Part shown: piece after piece, positions 14,775 through 23,062 of the stretch | How the letters are laid out: each line of letters opens with the position of its first letter | Position numbering within the stretch: the stretch's first letter is position 1 | DNA from: an uncultured Rubrobacteraceae bacterium | GTDB taxonomy: Bacteria > Actinomycetota > Rubrobacteria > Rubrobacterales > Rubrobacteraceae | Length of the DNA stretch: 38,705 nucleotides | NCBI GenBank assembly: GCA_902806085.1 | Contig: CADCVH010000042.1 | Location: forward strand, 1-38,705 | Reading direction: 5' to 3' | The notes under the pieces: model-generated | What the model saw: the letters and a program-made list of their open reading frames with translations, nothing else | The model's database searches: none | Told to the model about the DNA's origin: nothing | Position numbers and translations under genes: made by a program

Positions 14775-16340
14775 CTACGGCAGGAGCACCACCGCGTCGC
14801 CTACCGGACGCTCGCCCGTCGCGTCGGAGGGGCGGGTGACGAGCCTCCGCTCCACCGTCATCCCGGTCGAGCCGCCGCCGTCGAGGTTCACGGCCTCGTC
14901 GGAGCCGAGGGCCTCCATGATGCCCGCGCTCTCCTCGAAGCTCGCACCGACGCTGTAGCCGGGCCTCCTGCCGTCCACGGCGACGAGGAGCAGGTCGCCG
15001 CCCGGCGTCGTTCCGGCGAGCGTGCGCGGGTTGCGGCGCCCGCCGAAGCGGTAGTAGAACTCGGGGTTTTCGGGGTAGACGAAGCCCTCGGCGAACGCGG
15101 TTATCTCCGGCTCGCCGCCTTCGAGAAGCCGCGGCCCCCCGTTGACGACGCCCGTCCCGGCACCGACGCGCGCGCCCTCACCGGAGATGCTCTCGGAGAG
15201 CCGGATCGTCCCTCCGGGCCGGGCGTGGGCGCGGAGCCAGCCGGCGCCTTCCCCGGTGCCGGAGAGTACCGAGCCGCCCGCCGGGATCGGGCCGCCGCGC
15301 TCCTCGCGCAGCGCCGTGACGCGGCCCGAGGCGTCCAGTACGGCCTCGGCGCCCTCGCCGGGCTCGGTGCCCGTACCGAAGAGGGGGGTGAAGAGGATCA
15401 ACTCAGACGAATCCGTGCAGGTGAAGTCGTGTTTGGGGGCTTCGGTGGGCGCGTCCCCGCCCTCGCCGCCGCAGCCCCGGATGAGGCCCGGTTTGCGGTT
15501 CTTGCCGTCCACGAGGCGCGTCGCCCCATCGGAGGACCGGACGGAGAGCCCGTCGGAGAGGGCCGCCACGTCCGCGCCCGCGCCGTCGCCCTCCGGGAGG
15601 ACGAGGCTGGTGCGGCCGTCCACCGCTTCGCTTACGAGGTCGCCTTCGAGCACGGAGATACCGGCCAGGTCCCCCGGCGTGCCGTCGTTTGGGCCGATCA
15701 CGAAGTAGCCGCCGTTTACGGCCGCGAGCGCGCCCGTGCGCGACGAGATGCCCGTCAAGAGCTCCCGCCCGGGCACTACCTCCGTCGCGAGCTCGGGCCC
15801 TAGCGTGCCACCGTAACGGTCGGGATCGACCTTCAGGACGTGGACGACCCACGGACCCGTCGTCTTCCCCCCGTCCTCGCCCGTGTAGACGGTGCGCGTG
15901 CCGGCGTAGCCGTCGGCCGTCAGCCTCGCCCGCAGGGCGTCGGCCCCGGCCTGGGTGGCGGACTTTCCGACGCGGACCAGGTAGCCTGAGGGGCCGTCCG
16001 CCGGGTCGTCGGGGGCGCGGTCCGCGACCTTCTCGGTGCGGGGCCTGTAGCCGTCGGCCCGGAGCCGGGCGGAGATCTCTTGCGACGCGGCGCGGTCCGC
16101 CCCAAAAGCCACGTCCACCGTGTAGAAGTCCCTCCCGGACTCCTCGCCGCGCTCGATGCGGGTGTACGTGACGCCGGGCGTTATCCTTTCGGTCGTCCGG
16201 GTCTCCTTCAGGCCCGGGTTGCCAAGGGGTAGTTCATCCCGGTAGGCGGTGCCGTTCGGGGCGGCGAGGGCCGGGGCCAGGCCTAAAGTGCCCAGGATCA
16301 GGGCGGCCACGACGCAGAGCAGGCCTTTTTGCAGCTTCAT
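14775..16340 (-). CDS. Secreted phosphodiester glycosidase (NAGPA/DUF2233) domain protein with SPOR-like region
   Basis: This protein of about 521 residues has a signal peptide (about 1-27). An N-terminal region (about 60-150) contains two repeats resembling SPOR domains (L-R-A-D-G-Y and L-T-A-D-G-Y). The C-terminal NAGPA domain contains A-A-V-N-G-G-Y-F (about residue 205) and N-L-D-G-G-G-S-T-G-M near the end. NAGPA-type enzymes cleave GlcNAc-phosphodiesters; bacterial members act on exopolysaccharide or wall phosphodiesters. GGAGGGG lies 4 nt before the ATG at 16340. It follows the metallophosphoesterase gene by 17 nt and so probably shares its PHO-type promoter. Confidence 0.82.
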   Translation of the reverse strand: MKLQKGLLCVVAALILGTLGLAPALAAPNGTAYRDELPLGNPGLKETRTTERITPGVTYTRIERGEESGRDFYTVDVAFGADRAASQEISARLRADGYRPRTEKVADRAPDDPADGPSGYLVRVGKSATQAGADALRARLTADGYAGTRTVYTGEDGGKTTGPWVVHVLKVDPDRYGGTLGPELATEVVPGRELLTGISSRTGALAAVNGGYFVIGPNDGTPGDLAGISVLEGDLVSEAVDGRTSLVLPEGDGAGADVAALSDGLSVRSSDGATRLVDGKNRKPGLIRGCGGEGGDAPTEAPKHDFTCTDSSELILFTPLFGTGTEPGEGAEAVLDASGRVTALREERGGPIPAGGSVLSGTGEGAGWLRAHARPGGTIRLSESISGEGARVGAGTGVVNGGPRLLEGGEPEITAFAEGFVYPENPEFYYRFGGRRNPRTLAGTTPGGDLLLVAVDGRRPGYSVGASFEESAGIMEALGSDEAVNLDGGGSTGMTVERRLVTRPSDATGERPVGDAVVLLP

Positions 16341-16357
16341 CTTCCCCTCCCTCCGCA

Positions 16358-17338
16358 CTACGGCGCGAAGTTCTCTTCTATTATCTCCGGCTCGAAGGAG
16401 AAGACCTCTTCATCGCGCCGGTCCACCGTGGCCCGGACCCAGTGGACGTCCGGGCTTCCGAAGGTCTCCACCCGCGTAAAGTTCAGCGGACGTCCCCCGG
16501 AGATGGCCGGCTTGTCTATCCGGAACGTGTGGCTGTCGCCGTGGACGAGGACCACGGGCTTGCCGAAGGCGACGACCTCTTCTTCAAGAGCCTTCTTGAA
16601 CTCCGAAAAGCCGGAGGGCTCGGCGGTGTCCTCCTCGAAGGGGTTCGCCTGGATCACGAGCATGACGGCCGGGCTCCCTTTCTTCCCCGCCTCGTCGAAG
16701 GTCTGCGCCAGCCATTCGAGGTTGGCGGCGTTGCGCGCCCGGTACTCCTCCTCGTTCCCGACGACCGTACCGTCAGGCAGCGTGGTCGGGCGGTTGTTGT
16801 TCGAGCCGACGATGTGGAGCGTGGCGAAGGTCACGCCGCCCCGCTGCCAGCGGGCGTTCTCCGGGTAGTCCTTGTTCTGGCGTTCAAGGTCTATCTCCTT
16901 GCGCCCGAGCGAGTCGTCGTCGGGGAAGAAGACGCCGCGCAGGTAGTCCAGCCGGCCGAGCGGGTCCGCCTCCTCGGGCGTGGGGTTCGGCGGGCGGTGG
17001 CAGTCCGTCCACTCGTTGTCGCCCGGCGTGTAGACCAGCGGGTTCTTCGAGGCCTCAAACCGGCGCAGCTCCTTCTGGTAGACGTCGTCCGTGCAGGCCG
17101 AGGAGCCGCTCTTGACGTCGCCGTCGTGGGCTACAAAGGCGAGCTTCTCGCGGTCGAGCTCGTCGAAGAGCCTCGCGGTCTGTTCTTCCTGGACGGCGTT
17201 GTAGGGGATGTCCCCGATCAGGGCGACGTCGAAGGGACCGCCCTTCCCGGCCCCCGAGGGTTTCGCCCCGGCCGCGGCCGAAACGGAGGCGGTGACGGCC
17301 ACCACGATCAGGACCAACAGCAGACGATTCCTCTTCAA
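16358..17338 (-). CDS. Secreted metallophosphoesterase
   Basis: This protein of 326 residues has a signal peptide (residues about 1-24) and a calcineurin-like phosphoesterase domain. The metal site motifs are G-D-I-P-Y, H-D-G-D (about residue 71), the G-D-N-E-W-T-D motif (about 104) and H-G-D-S-H-T (about 271). The usual G-N-H-E is replaced by G-D-N-E, as in a subset of secreted actinobacterial phosphatases. The TTG at 17338 is chosen because AAGGGGAG sits just upstream and the signal peptide begins cleanly. It is the first gene of a two-gene unit with the NAGPA protein, behind a PHO-box-like promoter. Confidence 0.82.
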   Translation of the reverse strand: MKRNRLLLVLIVVAVTASVSAAAGAKPSGAGKGGPFDVALIGDIPYNAVQEEQTARLFDELDREKLAFVAHDGDVKSGSSACTDDVYQKELRRFEASKNPLVYTPGDNEWTDCHRPPNPTPEEADPLGRLDYLRGVFFPDDDSLGRKEIDLERQNKDYPENARWQRGGVTFATLHIVGSNNNRPTTLPDGTVVGNEEEYRARNAANLEWLAQTFDEAGKKGSPAVMLVIQANPFEEDTAEPSGFSEFKKALEEEVVAFGKPVVLVHGDSHTFRIDKPAISGGRPLNFTRVETFGSPDVHWVRATVDRRDEEVFSFEPEIIEENFAP

Positions 17339-17389
17339 GGTTCTCCCCTTCCGGCCGCCACGCGGCGACACCCGGCTCGCACGCCAGCA

Positions 17390-17449
17390 ACTATAAGGAA
17401 AGGGATGCGTCGGCGGGTTAACTGCCGCGAAAATCTGGGTTAAATGTGG
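17390..17449 (-). promoter_or_regulatory. Metallophosphoesterase promoter with three 11-nt PHO-box-like repeats
   Basis: Plus-strand units are GTTAACTGCCG (17417-17427), CGAAAATCTGG (17428-17438) and GTTAAATGTGG (17439-17449). The minus-strand -10 TATAGT is at 17390-17395, 21 nt away. Confidence 0.8.
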
Positions 17450-17510
17450 CCGGGGCGAAGCCGGGGTAACTCTGCCCCGGCTTCGCCCCGACCACCGTTA
17501 CTGTCGTTGC

Positions 17511-17930
17511 CTAGTCGCTATCCTGCGCATGGGCTGCGGGCACGGACAGGTCCGCGACGACCGGCAGGTGGTCGGAGGCGATGGTACTGGGAACGGATGC
17601 GGCCCTCACCGCCACGTCGGCGTGACGAACACGTAATCGATGCGGCGGGCGGGGTTCTCGGCGCCTATGGTGTACCTATGGTGTACCTATGGTGTACCTA
17701 TGGTGTACCTATGGTGTAGCCGGGGCCCTCGCCGCCGAGGGGCCAGGCGTCATTGTAGCGCTCGTAGAGGGGCGCGAACTCCGGCGCCTCGGGCACGGCG
17801 TTCAGGTCGCCGACGAGGACCTGCGGCTCTTTCACGTCCCCGGTGTGCTCCGTGATGGCGCGGGCCTGGGGCGCCCGCTCCTCAGCTTCGCGCCCGGCGC
17901 GGGCGCCGTCTTCGTGCGCCCACCGGGCTG
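17511..17930 (-). pseudogene. Decayed endonuclease/exonuclease/phosphatase (EEP) family gene, C-terminal part
   Basis: The minus strand encodes the C-terminal half of an EEP enzyme in broken frames: G-D-L-N-A-V-P-E-A-P-E (catalytic Asp and Asn), then G-Y-T-I-G, then A-E-N-P-A-R-R-I-D-Y-V-F-V-T, then S-D-H-L-P-V-V-A-D-L with the catalytic Asp-His pair. Two lesions are visible. A tandem 11-bp expansion (17664-17718) adds 44 nt after G-Y-T-I-G and brings an early TAG. An in-frame TGA at 17606-17608 is followed by a one-base shift before S-D-H-L-P. The 5' half is missing; the sequence joins directly to a PhoD fragment. Confidence 0.8.
17664..17718. repeat. Five copies of an 11-bp tandem repeat inside the EEP pseudogene
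   Basis: CCTATGGTGTA is repeated five times without a mismatch. One copy would restore the reading frame across G-Y-T-I-G-A-E-N-P; four extra copies (44 nt) break it. Confidence 0.95.
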
Positions 17931-18349
17931 ACCTCGCCGCCCACCTCAAAGCGGTAGAAGTACTCGCGCCCGGGCGAGAGATCCCCTACCTCCGGGTGGA
18001 CTGAGTTCCCCAACTCGGGCGTCGCCTTAGCCGTCCCACGCTGGATTATCTTCGAGAAGTTCTCGTCCCGGGCGACCTCGTAGCGCACCGCGTAAGAATG
18101 GTCCCTCGGGATGCCGCCCCAGCCGTCCGCCGCTGTCGGGTTCGTGGAGAGCCTCGTCCACAGCACCGCGCCGTCGGGCTCCGGATCCCCGAAGGCGACG
18201 CCGAGGGCTAACGGGTAGCCCGAGAACGTGGGTTGCGCCACCGCCCGGCCGCTCGTCAACCCGCCGACGCCGAGGGCGAGCGCCGCGGCACCCATCCCCC
18301 CGATCCCGATAAACCTTCCCCGGCTGATCCTCTGGTCTCGACCGCCCAT
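17926..18349 (-). pseudogene. N-terminal fragment of a second PhoD-like alkaline phosphatase
   Basis: About 140 residues match the start of a PhoD enzyme: an export signal with S-R-G-R-F-I-G-I-G-G, then L-A-L-G-V-A-F-G-D-P-E-P-D-G-A-V-L-W-T-R and the end of the Fn3-like domain Y-F-Y-R-F-E-V-G-G-E-V-S-P-V-G. The metallophosphatase domain is absent. At about 17925 the sequence passes into the EEP remnant in another frame, so a deletion has probably joined two neighbouring genes. The Tat motif lacks the second arginine. The start is taken at ATG 18349; upstream in-frame codons exist but carry no conserved features. A PHO-like repeat block is still present upstream. Confidence 0.75.
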
Positions 18350-18491
18350 CTCTCCGTGTGTGCCCAAAACGCCCCACCGGTCGTACCCAGAACCCCAACC
18401 GAACGCAGCCCGTAACCAGACACCCGATACCCCTCCAACGCAGCTACCAAAATCCTGCAAATCTAGGGTGCAAAACGAACCAACAACCGTT

Positions 18492-18524
18492 GTTTCAGAC
18501 GGATAGAACCCAGGTTAATCCTGG
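18492..18524 (-). promoter_or_regulatory. PHO-box-like repeats upstream of the PhoD fragment (probably decayed promoter)
   Basis: Plus-strand units are GTTTCAGACGG (18492-18502), ATAGAACCCAG (18503-18513) and GTTAATCCTGG (18514-18524). At the conserved distance the minus strand reads CACCCT (18465-18470), a poor -10, in keeping with the pseudogene state. A displaced TAGATT (18460-18465) is an alternative. Confidence 0.5.
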
Positions 18525-18540
18525 GGCGGCGAGCGGGGGA

Positions 18541-18599
18541 TGGCCTGTCCTAGCGGCTCAAGGAGGGATTGATGTTCCCGCAAGCCGGGTATCAGGCCA
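18541..18599 (+). other. Nested inverted repeats enclosing a ribosome binding site and ATG; possible structured RNA
   Basis: Three nested perfect stems are TGGCCTG/CAGGCCA (18541-18547 with 18593-18599), CGGCT/AGCCG (18554-18558 with 18583-18587) and GGGA/TCCC (18565-18568 with 18576-18579). The inner loop holds an ATG (18572) that follows AAGGAGG. A short frame from this ATG to 18790 exists, but its later part runs through a terminator, so I do not annotate it as a gene. The strand of action is uncertain. The remaining stretch 18600-18727 shows nothing recognisable. Confidence 0.35.
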
Positions 18600-18727
18600 G
18601 GGTTTTCGGGCTCGAGGAAAGGCTTCTCGGATGCAAGGTGGTCGCCGAGCCGGGACCTTGGGGCGGGGTGGTTCGATCCTCACGTACGCCCCTACCACGA
18701 GGTGCCGGGCCTACAGTCGCCGGCGCG

Positions 18728-18756
18728 AAAAAGGGCGCGTCCCGAGAGACGCGCCC
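18728..18756 (-). terminator. Rho-independent terminator of the 5'-nucleotidase gene
   Basis: On the minus strand GGGCGCGTC and GACGCGCCC form a perfect 9-bp stem with a 6-nt loop, followed by TTTTT, 20 nt after the stop codon. Confidence 0.85.
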
Positions 18757-18776
18757 GAAGAAGCGGTGCCTGAAAC

Positions 18777-20468
18777 CTACCCCTCTTTGATGATCCTCGG
18801 GTCCGTGCTCGGGTCCGGGGCCTCGAAGGGCGAGGGCAGGCCGTCGATGTGGTCTTCCAGGGCGTCGAGGTCGCTGCCCAGGGTCGTCGGGTTCTGGCCC
18901 TCCTTGAAGACCGTAAAGCCGTCGCCGCCTGTCGCTATAAAGCTGTTGGCCGCGACGGTGTAGGTGGCGCCTCGGTCCAGCGGGGCCCCGTCCGGCAGGG
19001 TGACGGAGGTGATGCGCGACCCGGCGGGGTTCTGGGAATTGTAGGAGAACTCCAGGCCGCTTATCTGGAGGATGCGGGTCCTCGGGTTGCCGTTGCTGTC
19101 CGTCTGGAACTGCTGTTCCAGGACGCGGTAGACCTGCTCGCCGGTGAGTTCCATCCTCGCCACCTGGTTGTCGAAGGGCTGGACGGCGAAGAGCTCGCCG
19201 TAGGTCACCTCGCCAGAGGCTATGTCAGCCCTGATGCCGCCGGGGTTCATGAACGCGAAGTCCGCGCCCGCGAAGCCCCGCTGGGCGTCGGCGATCAGGT
19301 CGCCGAGGGCGCTCTCGCCGGCGGGTGTCGCGGTGCGGGTGACGTTCTCGGCCGCGGTCCCGACGACGCGGTTGGCGACGGGCGCTATCTGCTCCTCGTA
19401 GCCGGCGACGAGGGCGTCGACCTCGGGGTCGGGCTGGACGGCATCCTGAAAGGTGGTGACGACCTCGGCCGAGGAGGAGACCACGTCCTTGGTCTTCCGG
19501 TCGATCCTGAGGTCGACGTCGTCTATGGCCGCGCCGAAGCTGAGGGCCTGCACGAGCAGCTTGCCGTCCACCCGGGTGTTCATGAAGGTGTGGCTGTGCC
19601 CGCCGATTACCGCGTCCACGGCACCGTTCATCTGCTGGGTCTCGGAGACGACCTCGCCCGTTGCGGCAGCGCCCGACTGGACGCCACCGGAGTGGGCCAG
19701 CACGACAATTGCCTCAACGCCCTTCTTCCTGAGCTCGGGCACGTAGCGGTTGACGGTGTCCGACATGTCGGGGAAGTCGAACGGGGCGACGGCGTCGGGG
19801 ACGACGATCTGCTCGGTCTCGGGCGTCACGACCCCGATAAAGCCGACCTTCGCGTCGTCGCGCTCGATGATGGTGTACGGCGGCAGCACGGGGTTTTGCG
19901 TGCCCGCCTCGACGGTGTTGGCGGCTATGTACGGAAAGTCCGTGCCGGGAAAGCCCGCGTCGGAGGTGTTGACGGGCTCCCCGTCGGGGCCGTCCTTGAA
20001 CTGCTTGCCGTCGGAGCGCTGCCCCCCGTCGAGCAGGCGGAACATCTCGTCCCCACCCTCGTCGAACTCGTGGTTGCCCAGGGTGCCGAGGTCGAGGCCC
20101 ATCTCGTTCATGGCGTAGACGGAAGGCTCGTCGTGGAAGTAGCTGGAGATGAGGGGCGAGCCGCCGACGGAGTCGCCCGCGTGCAGCCTGATGGTGCCCG
20201 CGGGGTTCTCCCGCTCCTCGCGGTCGAGGTAGGCGGCCAGGTATTCGGCGCCGCCGACGGGACGGCCGTCTATGGCCCGCGGGGATTGCAGCCAGCCGTG
20301 GAAGTCGTTGAAGCCCAGGATCTGGACGTCCGCGATCCTGCCCTCGGGCACCGGCTTGCCCGGCTTCGGCCTGGACTCCGCGCCCGAAGCCAGTATCGTC
20401 AAGAACGCAAGCATGAAAGCCAGCGCAAGCGTGATCGGCAAAAGCGCCGAACGCAGCATCCCTGCCAT
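18777..20468 (-). CDS. Secreted bifunctional 5'-nucleotidase / UDP-sugar hydrolase family protein
   Basis: This protein of 563 residues has a signal peptide (about 1-32), an N-terminal metallophosphatase domain (F-N-D-F-H-G at about 54, H-A-G-D-S, G-N-H-E-F-D at about 133, G-G-H-S-H) and a C-terminal substrate domain (A-L-G-D-L-I-A-D, N-P-G-G-I-R-A-D-I, and a F-N/Y-S-pattern near 475). Such enzymes release phosphate from extracellular nucleotides, and many also act on UDP-sugars or cyclic nucleotides. The ATG has GGAGG 6 nt upstream. It is a single-gene unit with its own PHO-like promoter and terminator. Confidence 0.92.
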   Translation of the reverse strand: MAGMLRSALLPITLALAFMLAFLTILASGAESRPKPGKPVPEGRIADVQILGFNDFHGWLQSPRAIDGRPVGGAEYLAAYLDREERENPAGTIRLHAGDSVGGSPLISSYFHDEPSVYAMNEMGLDLGTLGNHEFDEGGDEMFRLLDGGQRSDGKQFKDGPDGEPVNTSDAGFPGTDFPYIAANTVEAGTQNPVLPPYTIIERDDAKVGFIGVVTPETEQIVVPDAVAPFDFPDMSDTVNRYVPELRKKGVEAIVVLAHSGGVQSGAAATGEVVSETQQMNGAVDAVIGGHSHTFMNTRVDGKLLVQALSFGAAIDDVDLRIDRKTKDVVSSSAEVVTTFQDAVQPDPEVDALVAGYEEQIAPVANRVVGTAAENVTRTATPAGESALGDLIADAQRGFAGADFAFMNPGGIRADIASGEVTYGELFAVQPFDNQVARMELTGEQVYRVLEQQFQTDSNGNPRTRILQISGLEFSYNSQNPAGSRITSVTLPDGAPLDRGATYTVAANSFIATGGDGFTVFKEGQNPTTLGSDLDALEDHIDGLPSPFEAPDPSTDPRIIKEG

Positions 20469-20526
20469 CTTCTCCCTCCGATTTTTCCGGCCTCCGCGAC
20501 GCGGCAGGTGGTGCCCCGCCCCGCAT

Positions 20527-20586
20527 AGAATAGCAGCCTACGGCTCAAAGAGTGTTTCACGTGCATCAACTTTGCGTAAACGAATC
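20527..20586 (-). promoter_or_regulatory. 5'-nucleotidase promoter with three 11-nt PHO-box-like repeats
   Basis: Plus-strand units are GTTTCACGTGC (20554-20564), ATCAACTTTGC (20565-20575) and GTAAACGAATC (20576-20586). The minus-strand -10 TATTCT is at 20527-20532, 21 nt away. Confidence 0.75.
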
Positions 20587-20624
20587 GGCCCACCCGGACG
20601 CCCCCGGGCGGGCCAGCTATCTGG

Positions 20625-22871
20625 CTACTTCGAGAGCGTGAGGACGGGCGGGTCGTGGTCCGAGACGTGGTGGCCGTCCGTGGGGTCGTCCCGCTCGAAG
20701 TAGTCGTTGTCGAAGTGGGCGTAGCGGAAGTCGCCGGCCCTGTTCTTGAGGCCCTGGGTGACGAGGACGTGGTCGAGGGTCTGCAGCCTCCCCTGGAAGG
20801 CGAAGCTGTAGCGCCCCTGCTCGGGCGCCGTGTCCCAGAGGTTGTCCAGCGTCGTCGTGCCGCCTTCGAGCGTCCGGAGCGCCGACTCGTCCTCGAAGGC
20901 GTTGAGGTCCCCGGCGACGATAGAGCGCTTGCCGGCGTCTTCGAGCTCCGCGACCCTGTCGCGCACGAAGGCGGCCTGCGCCTCGCGGCACGCGTCTGGG
21001 GCGGCCTTGGAGGCGAAGTGGTTGGAGAAGACGGTGAACCCGCCGAAACCCCGAGCGGTGACCTCCACCGCGAGCGGCGGCCGGTCGAAGAGCCCGCCGG
21101 GGACGTCGGAGCAGTCGAGGCCTTCCGGCGCGGTCGCGGCCTTGCCGTACTGCGTAACGCCCTCGACCTTCACCCCGTCCTCGATCAGAAAACCGACGTC
21201 TATGCCGCGGGAGTCGTTGCCCTCTTCGAGGTGGGCCGTGTAGCCCCCGACTGAGGCGGCGAGCGTCCGCAGCGTGGCGAGGTCGTAGACTTCCTGGACG
21301 GCGACGACCTCGGGGCGCTCCAGCCGGTCGTCTATCGCGTCGGTGAGGCGGGCCGTCTTCTCGTCGAACTCGTCTTGACTGACGTTGCCGCCGTCCAGCG
21401 CGCCACCGACGGGGAAGTAGTTCTCGACGTTGAACGAGGCCACGCGGAACTGCCTGCTCTCGGCCGGTTCGAGTTCTTCGTAGGGGTAGGCGACGCCCGT
21501 ATCGGTCACGGCCGGAAGGTCGCCGGGCTGGACCATGATGCGGTAGTTCTCGAAAGAGAAGCCCATCGGGCCAACGACGCCCTCAACCGTGTCGAATAGG
21601 TCGGCGTCGACCTCGGTCGTGGAGCCGTCGGGGTCGCGGTAGGGGTTGCCCGGGTCGCCGGCCCCCGCGTCGGCGTCCGTGGCGATGAGGGCGGGTTCGG
21701 TGTCCGTGCGGAAGACGCGGTCCCGATCGGTGCCGGGCGTCATGAACAGCTCGCCGAACTTGTTGGTGCCGCCGGAGTTGGCGGTGCCGACGGCGAGGCG
21801 CGCGCGCATGCCTTCGAGGGTCTCGTAGTACGGACGGGAGGCCGGGTCCTGGGCCTCCGCCCGCGCGGCGTCTATCTCGACCGGCGCCGGCACGGGGACC
21901 GAGCCGACCTCCTCGGGCTCCCGGTCAAAGGTCTCGGAGATCATGGTCAGGCCGAACTTCTCGCCCACGCGGCCGTTCACGCGCACCACGTCGCCGGGCT
22001 TGTAGGCCGCGCGGTCGCGGACGAAGCCGACAAAGACGCCCTCGGAGGTGTCCGGGTCGGCGTCCGCGTCGGCCGCCTCTTCCTGGACGAAGATGCCGGC
22101 GTCCTCGGGGAAGCGGCGGATGGTGTTGCCGGAGCCGAAGCCCGCCCCGACCTCGTCGTCTATCCCCGTGACGACGCCCTCGACGGTGACGGTCCGGCCC
22201 GCGAGGGGCGACCCGTCGCCGGGGCCCTGGACGGCGTGTATCTTCGTGATCTCAGGCCCGGGCTCGCCCCCACCGCCGGAGAGGTTCTGCGGCCCCCCCG
22301 CCTTCGGCCCTGCAAAGTCCGCGGCGTTGTCGTCGGTGTCCTGCCGGCCGTCGCTCTTTCGCTCGAAAGAGCTGTCGCCGTTGGCGGTCGGCGTGGTGAT
22401 ACCGGTCCCTTCGCGGCAGGGGCTGTTCGGGGAGCCCACGCCGTCTATGACGCCGCCCGAGGCATCCACGAGTCGGGCACCGCTCGCGTTGGACGCCTGA
22501 AAGTCGGTGAAGCCGGTCGAGTAGGCCCGGTCGCCCGGCACGGCGCCGGAGTAGCCGCCGCTCCCGGAGTTGGTGAACAGGTAGTGGTCGCCAGGCTTGA
22601 GGGCCGTATCGGCCGGGACCGTGGCCCGGTCCGAGGGGCCGCCGGACGCGGAGGCGCAGCCCTGGAGCTTGTAGCCCGAGATGTCCACGTCTTTCGTGGA
22701 GGTGTTGAGCAGTTCAACGAACTCGTCGTTGCCGCCGGCCGGACCGCGGGCGCGCAGCTCCGAGATCACGACGCCGCTCGGGGACGCCAGCGCCGGCGCG
22801 AGCGAGAGGAGCAGCGCGGCCAACGACAGCACGATACCTGATACGACCGCGGGCACACGAAGACCGTACAC
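20625..22871 (-). CDS. Secreted lamin-tail domain / endonuclease-exonuclease-phosphatase protein (probable extracellular nuclease)
   Basis: This protein of about 748 residues has a signal peptide (about 1-30), a lamin-tail domain (I-S-E-L-R...D-E-F-V-E-L-L-N, about 33-150), an OB-fold-like segment (about 205-330), and a C-terminal EEP domain (about 475-748) with F-N-V-E-N-Y, V-A-V-Q-E-V, G-D-L-N-A-F and H-H-V-S-D-H-D-P-P-V. This layout is that of secreted DNases that use extracellular DNA as a phosphate source. The GTG at 22871 is chosen over an upstream TTG because GGAGG lies 6 nt before it and the signal peptide begins there. Confidence 0.88.
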   Translation of the reverse strand: MYGLRVPAVVSGIVLSLAALLLSLAPALASPSGVVISELRARGPAGGNDEFVELLNTSTKDVDISGYKLQGCASASGGPSDRATVPADTALKPGDHYLFTNSGSGGYSGAVPGDRAYSTGFTDFQASNASGARLVDASGGVIDGVGSPNSPCREGTGITTPTANGDSSFERKSDGRQDTDDNAADFAGPKAGGPQNLSGGGGEPGPEITKIHAVQGPGDGSPLAGRTVTVEGVVTGIDDEVGAGFGSGNTIRRFPEDAGIFVQEEAADADADPDTSEGVFVGFVRDRAAYKPGDVVRVNGRVGEKFGLTMISETFDREPEEVGSVPVPAPVEIDAARAEAQDPASRPYYETLEGMRARLAVGTANSGGTNKFGELFMTPGTDRDRVFRTDTEPALIATDADAGAGDPGNPYRDPDGSTTEVDADLFDTVEGVVGPMGFSFENYRIMVQPGDLPAVTDTGVAYPYEELEPAESRQFRVASFNVENYFPVGGALDGGNVSQDEFDEKTARLTDAIDDRLERPEVVAVQEVYDLATLRTLAASVGGYTAHLEEGNDSRGIDVGFLIEDGVKVEGVTQYGKAATAPEGLDCSDVPGGLFDRPPLAVEVTARGFGGFTVFSNHFASKAAPDACREAQAAFVRDRVAELEDAGKRSIVAGDLNAFEDESALRTLEGGTTTLDNLWDTAPEQGRYSFAFQGRLQTLDHVLVTQGLKNRAGDFRYAHFDNDYFERDDPTDGHHVSDHDPPVLTLSK

Positions 22872-22932
22872 GTCGAACCTCCACTTTTCGTTGCGACCTT
22901 TTGCCAAACCGGGCGGCTCCTCGACCCATCAT

Positions 22933-22991
22933 AAATTACCAGAGGACTCGTCGCCGTTGTTTCATACGGGCAAAACCCGCGCCAAACGTCC
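22933..22991 (-). promoter_or_regulatory. Nuclease promoter with three 11-nt PHO-box-like repeats
   Basis: Plus-strand units are GTTTCATACGG (22959-22969), GCAAAACCCGC (22970-22980) and GCCAAACGTCC (22981-22991). A minus-strand -10 TAATTT lies at 22933-22938, 20 nt away. The second and third units are weaker than elsewhere. Confidence 0.65.
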
Positions 22992-23003
22992 GGCAAGCGT
23001 GGG

Positions 23004-23034
23004 GCCCCGCCCGGGTGGATTCGACGGGCGGGGC
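23004..23034 (-). terminator. Hairpin after glpQ
   Basis: GCCCCGCCCG (23004-23013) and CGGGCGGGGC (23025-23034) form a perfect 10-bp stem about 30 nt past the glpQ stop, just ahead of the next PHO-like promoter. There is no T-tract. Confidence 0.6.
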
Positions 23035-23062
23035 TCCCCTGCGGGTTAGCGTGGGTCTCCCC

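Noticed and set aside
18670-18681. GGTTCGATCC resembling a tRNA T-loop
   Set aside because: No matching T-stem, acceptor stem or anticodon arm surrounds it.
18572-18790. Small plus-strand gene starting M-F-P-Q-A-G-Y
   Set aside because: The ribosome binding site is excellent, but the frame continues through the terminator of the 5'-nucleotidase gene and into its 3' end, and no family is recognisable.
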